DNA from: CALGDE01 sp964655355
GTDB taxonomy: Bacteria; Cyanobacteriota; Cyanobacteriia; CACIAM-69d
Assembly (NCBI GenBank): GCA_964655355.1
Contig: CAZZMD010000057.1
Location: 1-25,655, forward strand
Length of the DNA: 25,655 bases
Direction: 5' to 3'
In this document: positions 24,711 through 25,655 of the stretch, piece after piece
How the letters are laid out: every line of letters starts with the position of its first letter
Position numbering within the stretch: position 1 is the first letter of the stretch
Program-made: the position numbers and the translations under genes
The notes under the pieces: model-generated
What the model was told of the DNA's origin: nothing
Databases searched by the model: none
What the model saw: the letters and a program-made list of their open reading frames with translations, nothing else

Positions 24711-24810
24711 CCCCTGTATATGTCGCAGGGGAAGACGGGCACACTAACTTAGCCCTTGAATGCGATCAATATCGTTGAGGGGGCTCTCCAGGCTGATGGG
24801 CTTGCCCATC
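24711..24810 (+). promoter_or_regulatory. two hairpins in the gap between the CheW and GAF genes
   Basis: CCCCTG/CAGGGG (24711-24716 and 24726-24731, 9-base loop) begins 14 bases after the CheW stop, without a following T-run. GATGGGC/GCCCATC (24795-24801 and 24804-24810, 2-base loop) is an almost perfect palindrome about 80 bases before the next start. They may attenuate or bind a regulator; the 194-base gap has no gene. Confidence 0.4.
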
Positions 24811-24891
24811 TCCTTCCGCTCACTCCCGTCATGTGTCTGTGTCTGCTTCAAGTTCACTGATCATCACGTCTATCCCTAAGGTCGAAGTCCT

Positions 24892-25655
24892 ATGACTGCT
24901 TTCTACGAATCTTCTGATACTCGGCGTTCTCGTGAGTCTCGCGATCGCGATCGGTCCCGTTATGGCTCCGGTAATGGCAATGGTTCTCGGAATGGTAATG
25001 GTTCTCGGAATGGTCGGGAGTCCGGTCGGGAGTCTCGGTCGGCGGCGATGGATGTCCAGGAGCTACAGCGTACGGTGGGGGATCTGAAGCGGGAGTTGGC
25101 GCGATCGGGGCGTCCGGACCGGTTTTTGGTTGAGAAGATGGACCGGCTTGAGCAGTTTGTGGCTGAGATGGCCCCGTTGGTGGAGTCGTCGCCGGGGGCG
25201 TTTGAGGATGGGGTGAATGGGGCTCTGTGGGAGCGCATGGGGCAGGAGCTGCAGCAGGTGCGGACTTGGTCTGGGCTGTGGACGGATCTCTGTGACGGGA
25301 TTCGGGATGTGATGGGGACGGACCGGGTGGCGGTTTATCGGTTTGGGGCCGATTGGTCTGGGGAGTTTGTGGCGGAGGCGGTGGATTCGGAGTGGCCCGT
25401 TTTGTTGGATAGTGCGTCGCCGGATCGCCATTTGAAGGAGATGGAGGGGGGTAAGTATGCCCGCGGCCAGGGGGTGGCGGTGTCGGATATTTATGAGGCG
25501 GGCTATCAGTCTTGCCATGTGCAGTTTTTTGAGCGCTGTGGGACGAAGGCCTATGCGGCGGTGCCGATTATGGTGGCCGATCGCCTGTGGGGGCTGCTAA
25601 TGGTGTTCCAAAATACGGAGCCGCGGGAGTGGTCCGGGCGGGAAATTCGGGCTCT
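24892..25655 (+). CDS. GAF-domain sensor, probably PixJ/TaxD-type phototaxis receptor (C-terminus outside window)
   Basis: An open frame from ATG at 24892 runs off the right edge (254 complete codons). Residues 10-50 are a low-complexity tail rich in Arg, Ser, Gly and Asn (12 Arg against 5 acidic residues in 11-50). Residues 53-100 are likely coiled coil (VQELQRTVGDLKREL, LVEKMDRLEQFVAEM). From about 115 a GAF domain follows: LCDGIRDVMGTDRVAVYRF, KYARGQGVAVSDIYEAGY, SCHVQFFERCGTKAYAAVPIM and DRLWGLLMVFQNT. Cys208-His209 sits where phytochromes and cyanobacteriochromes carry the bilin-binding Cys-His pair. The DXCF motif of some cyanobacteriochromes is not seen. No membrane helix occurs in the visible part. 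A methyl-accepting signalling domain is expected from the gene order but cannot be seen; a GAF histidine kinase is the alternative. Confidence 0.85.
   Translation, partial: MTAFYESSDTRRSRESRDRDRSRYGSGNGNGSRNGNGSRNGRESGRESRSAAMDVQELQRTVGDLKRELARSGRPDRFLVEKMDRLEQFVAEMAPLVESSPGAFEDGVNGALWERMGQELQQVRTWSGLWTDLCDGIRDVMGTDRVAVYRFGADWSGEFVAEAVDSEWPVLLDSASPDRHLKEMEGGKYARGQGVAVSDIYEAGYQSCHVQFFERCGTKAYAAVPIMVADRLWGLLMVFQNTEPREWSGREIRA

Overview
The window is chromosomal DNA from a cyanobacterium. The evidence is the very frequent octamer GCGATCGC (the HIP1 repeat, for example at 8-15, 1420-1427, 2161-2168 and two overlapping copies at 24653-24666) and a gene set typical of the phylum: a Ycf46-type AAA protein, a DUF1824-like protein, a PatA-type response regulator and a Pix/Tax-like phototaxis cluster. 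The species cannot be fixed from the sequence alone. There are no rRNA genes, recognisable tRNA genes, CRISPR arrays, insertion sequences or prophage blocks.

Layout. From 1 to 8359 every gene is on the minus strand. Listed left to right they are: a cut-off membrane-anchored protein, Ycf46-like AAA ATPase, a 1269-residue caspase/alpha-beta-hydrolase fusion with a C-terminal membrane anchor, a T4-type (GH24) lysozyme with a peptidoglycan-binding domain, a small exported cysteine-containing protein and methionine aminopeptidase (map). An 832-base gene-free stretch follows. A plus-strand pair (unknown cyanobacterial protein, pentapeptide-repeat protein) converges on a minus-strand pair (D-lactate dehydrogenase, then an exported MhpD-like hydratase). 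Next come purA (TTG start) and rplY on the plus strand, a DUF1824-like gene on the minus strand, and a FemAB/GNAT-like gene on the plus strand.

From 18817 to the right edge lies the most unusual part: a chemotaxis-type signalling cluster. It holds a PatA/PixG-like response regulator, a 1320-residue CheW protein and the start of a GAF-domain protein that is probably the receptor (PixJ/TaxD type). In the CheW protein a normal C-terminal CheW domain is preceded by about 960 mostly acidic, low-complexity residues and by a conserved-looking N-terminal domain. The usual small CheY (PixH) between PatA and CheW is missing; a 595-base non-coding stretch with a purine tract is there instead. The acidic region carries two 42-residue helical repeats whose DNA differs almost only at silent positions, so these islands look selected as protein and are not just slippage products. 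The GAF protein begins with an Arg/Ser/Gly/Asn-rich tail of positive charge, which suggests, without proving it, electrostatic pairing with the acidic adaptor.

The other notable object is the caspase-hydrolase fusion next to the lysozyme. Both catalytic centres of the fusion look intact. Most remaining genes are ordinary housekeeping or conserved cyanobacterial genes.
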